Source: Candidatus Omnitrophota bacterium (GTDB lineage: Bacteria; Omnitrophota; Gorgyraeia; Gygaellales; Profunditerraquicolaceae). Taken from it: 5,083 nt of DNA. Position numbers and translations under genes: made by a program. Each line of letters begins with the position of its first letter. Positions within the stretch are counted from its first letter, which is position 1. This document shows, piece by piece, positions 3,173-5,083 of the stretch. Under the pieces are notes generated by a model that was not told the origin of the DNA, ran no database searches, and saw nothing but the letters and a program-made list of their open reading frames with translations. The stretch spans positions 1 to 5,083 of the forward strand of contig JAQUMS010000125.1 in NCBI GenBank assembly GCA_028717985.1, given 5' to 3'.

Positions 3173-5070
3173 ATTGATTCACTTTTAATTTTCTCCAGAT
3201 ACTCCCACCGTTGATACGCGTCCAGAAGCTCTCTTTCCAACAACTTCAGCCTCTCTTTTGTTTTGCCGACCTTATCTGGATGCCCCTGACAAAAAGCGAT
3301 ATCGGATAAAAAAGAATAAATTTCCTGTTGTTCAGCCTCCAGTTTTTCAATCAATGCCGGAAGAGCTTCCAATTCTCGTTTTGCTTTAAAAGAAAATCCT
3401 CGGGGGTTTAAAGTTTTCTCCCGTTTTAATATCTTTTTTATAGGCGCTGGTTCAATCTGTGCCTGGATCAGATTTACTTTACTCTGGCTCAGCCAATCAT
3501 CATATCCGCCCGGATATTCGTTGATATCTCCGTTACCCTCAAAAGCAAATGTAGACGTAACAACATTGTTGAGAAATGCCCGGTCATGACTGACTAAAAG
3601 AAGAGTCCCGGAATATTCCACGAGCAAATTTTCGAGAAGTTCCAGGGTTTCAATATCCAGATCATTGGTAGGTTCATCCATCACCAGCACATTAAACGGT
3701 TTTGTGAAAAGCCGCGCCAGCAGAAGGCGGTTACGCTCTCCTCCTGACAAAACTTTAACCTGTATGCATGCCCGTTCAGGAGAAAAAAGGAAATCCTGAA
3801 GGTATCCGATAATATGCCGGGGTTTCCCGTTAATCATAACAGTATCGCCGCCGCCCGTAATATTTTCCGCGACAGTCTTATCATCACGAAGTTGCTCGCG
3901 GAGCTGATCATAATAGGCAATTTCAAGATTAGTGCCAAAACGAACCTTTCCTTTTTGGGGGGAAATCTCTCCCAAAAGAATCTTAAGAAGCGTTGTCTTT
4001 CCGCATCCGTTAGGACCAATTAAGCCGATTTTATCACCCCGCATTATCTGGGTTGTAAAATCGCGAATCAGCCAATTTTCAGTATATTTATAACCAAGAT
4101 GAAAAGCCTTAAGTACCTGAGAACCGGAAAGATCGGACTGTTGAACCTTAAATGAAACCTGGCCTACCGCCTTTCGCTGAGCTTTTTTCTCTGCCCTCAA
4201 GCGCTCCAAAGCTTTTACCCGTCCTTCATTACGGCATCTCCGGGCTTTAACTCCCTGACGGATCCATATCTCTTCCTGCGCTAATTTTTTATCGAAATCT
4301 TCCCAATGAGCCATTTCAACATCATCAATCATTTTCTTACGTTCTAAAAAAGTCTTATAATCACACGGCCAGTTCAAAAGTTTTCCGCGGTCAAGTTCTA
4401 TAATGCGTGCCGCTACATGCGTCATAAACATCCGGTCATGCGTTACAAAAAAAACAGTCCCTGGATAGTTTTTCAGATAACCTTCCAGCCAATTTATCGA
4501 TTCAATATCCAAATGATTCGTCGGCTCGTCCAGCAGTAAAATTTCAGGTTTAAGTACCAAAGCCCGCGCAAGCAGTACCCGCCTTTTCTGACCTCCGGAC
4601 AAACAGGTAAAATCATGATCTGGATCAAGTTTCATCCGGGTTATAACGTTTTCAACCTCGTTATTCACATCCCAGCCTCCTGAACGATCCAATTCCGCCT
4701 GCAGAGCATCGAGCTGACGCATTAATCCCGGAGTAGAGCCGGTATGAATTCGGGAACTAACGTGATGATACTCATGTAAAAGCTGAGCTTTCTTCCCTAA
4801 ACCGGATAAAACGATATCAAAAACATTACCTTCTATTTCTGACGGGACATCCTGAGGCAGATATGTCGCCTGAATGCCATTCTGAAAAGTAGCGGCACCA
4901 TCGTCAACCTTCAACTGGCCGGCCAGAATTTTCATCAGCGTTGATTTACCCGCGCCGTTACGGCCAAGCAAAGCAATACGCTCTCCTTTTTCTATCTGGA
5001 GGTTCAACCGGTCAAAAATAAGAGGACCGTCAAACGAAAATGAAATTTCCTGAAGACTTATTAACGCCAT
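3169..5070 (-). CDS. uup: ABC-F ATPase Uup
   Basis: The 633-residue soluble twin-ATPase has no membrane segments. ABC-F proteins act on ribosomes; Uup in E. coli is linked to precise excision of transposons and to relief of translation or ribosome-assembly defects. Domain 1 has Walker A GRNGAGKS (36-43), signature LSGGQ (157-161), Walker B LLLDEP (178-183) and switch His211. The inter-domain linker carries the Uup-typical KLAQEEIWIRQGVKARR (262-278) and NEGRVKAL. Domain 2 has GPNGCGKT (352-359), the Uup-like stretch NGKPRHIIGYLQDFLF (414-429), LSGGE (441-445), VMDEP (463-467) and His495. A charged C-terminal region (about 560-633), probably the coiled coil that binds DNA in E. coli Uup, ends RWEYLEKIKSESI. 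Length and ends match E. coli Uup (about 635), and all catalytic residues are present. MALISLQEISFSF fits the family N-terminus. The 13 upstream bases in the window show no Shine-Dalgarno. EttA is excluded by the linker and C-terminal tail. Confidence 0.95.
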   Translation of the reverse strand: MALISLQEISFSFDGPLIFDRLNLQIEKGERIALLGRNGAGKSTLMKILAGQLKVDDGAATFQNGIQATYLPQDVPSEIEGNVFDIVLSGLGKKAQLLHEYHHVSSRIHTGSTPGLMRQLDALQAELDRSGGWDVNNEVENVITRMKLDPDHDFTCLSGGQKRRVLLARALVLKPEILLLDEPTNHLDIESINWLEGYLKNYPGTVFFVTHDRMFMTHVAARIIELDRGKLLNWPCDYKTFLERKKMIDDVEMAHWEDFDKKLAQEEIWIRQGVKARRCRNEGRVKALERLRAEKKAQRKAVGQVSFKVQQSDLSGSQVLKAFHLGYKYTENWLIRDFTTQIMRGDKIGLIGPNGCGKTTLLKILLGEISPQKGKVRFGTNLEIAYYDQLREQLRDDKTVAENITGGGDTVMINGKPRHIIGYLQDFLFSPERACIQVKVLSGGERNRLLLARLFTKPFNVLVMDEPTNDLDIETLELLENLLVEYSGTLLLVSHDRAFLNNVVTSTFAFEGNGDINEYPGGYDDWLSQSKVNLIQAQIEPAPIKKILKREKTLNPRGFSFKAKRELEALPALIEKLEAEQQEIYSFLSDIAFCQGHPDKVGKTKERLKLLERELLDAYQRWEYLEKIKSESI

Positions 5071-5083
5071 GGATTTTTATTAT

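Noticed and set aside
2964..3188. Plus-strand open frame through the solitary module
   Set aside because: It overlaps the gspF start, the hairpins and the promoter, and has no motif. It is explained by the repeat.

Overview
The window comes from a Gram-negative-type bacterium of moderate GC. It encodes a complete Uup-type ABC-F ATPase, a GspF/PilC-family inner-membrane protein, a PabB-type chorismate enzyme and the first codons of a bacterial RRM RNA-binding protein. Nothing fixes the phylum. The mix would suit a deltaproteobacterium-like or candidate-phylum lineage (for example an Omnitrophota-like one), but that is a guess.

Layout: all four recognisable genes are on the minus strand. Read in transcription order they are uup (5070-3169), a short GspF-domain gene (2992-1997), pabB (1902-811) and, beyond a large non-coding block, an RRM gene running off the left edge (55-1). 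A good sigma70-type promoter (TTGAAG, 16 nt, extended-10 TATAAT) lies at the uup/gspF junction, so gspF and pabB probably have their own transcript. Their products suggest no shared pathway: ribosome-associated ATPase, secretion/pilus platform protein, folate precursor synthesis.

The unusual content is non-coding. Positions about 67-735 hold a tandem, modular array of stem-loop elements, and a solitary relative lies at about 2993-3122, directly before the gspF start codon. A typical module has an AACTTATG/CATAAGTT hairpin, a TTAA-type linker, and a roughly 58-59 nt two-tier hairpin ending in GGRGT and another TTAA. The large hairpins form two structural classes. Within each class the sequences differ almost only by paired changes that keep base pairing, while unpaired bases are conserved in class 1. 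That pattern indicates selection or replication through a folded single strand (RNA or ssDNA). The order is B-C-B-D-C, with B and C as exact duplicates in different surroundings, which suggests shuffling of hairpin subunits. I do not recognise the family. It is the best candidate here for something undescribed.

The modules also abut genes: two minus-strand start regions (RRM, gspF) sit right at a module's left edge. gspF lacks the N-terminal part usual in its family, exactly where the module lies.
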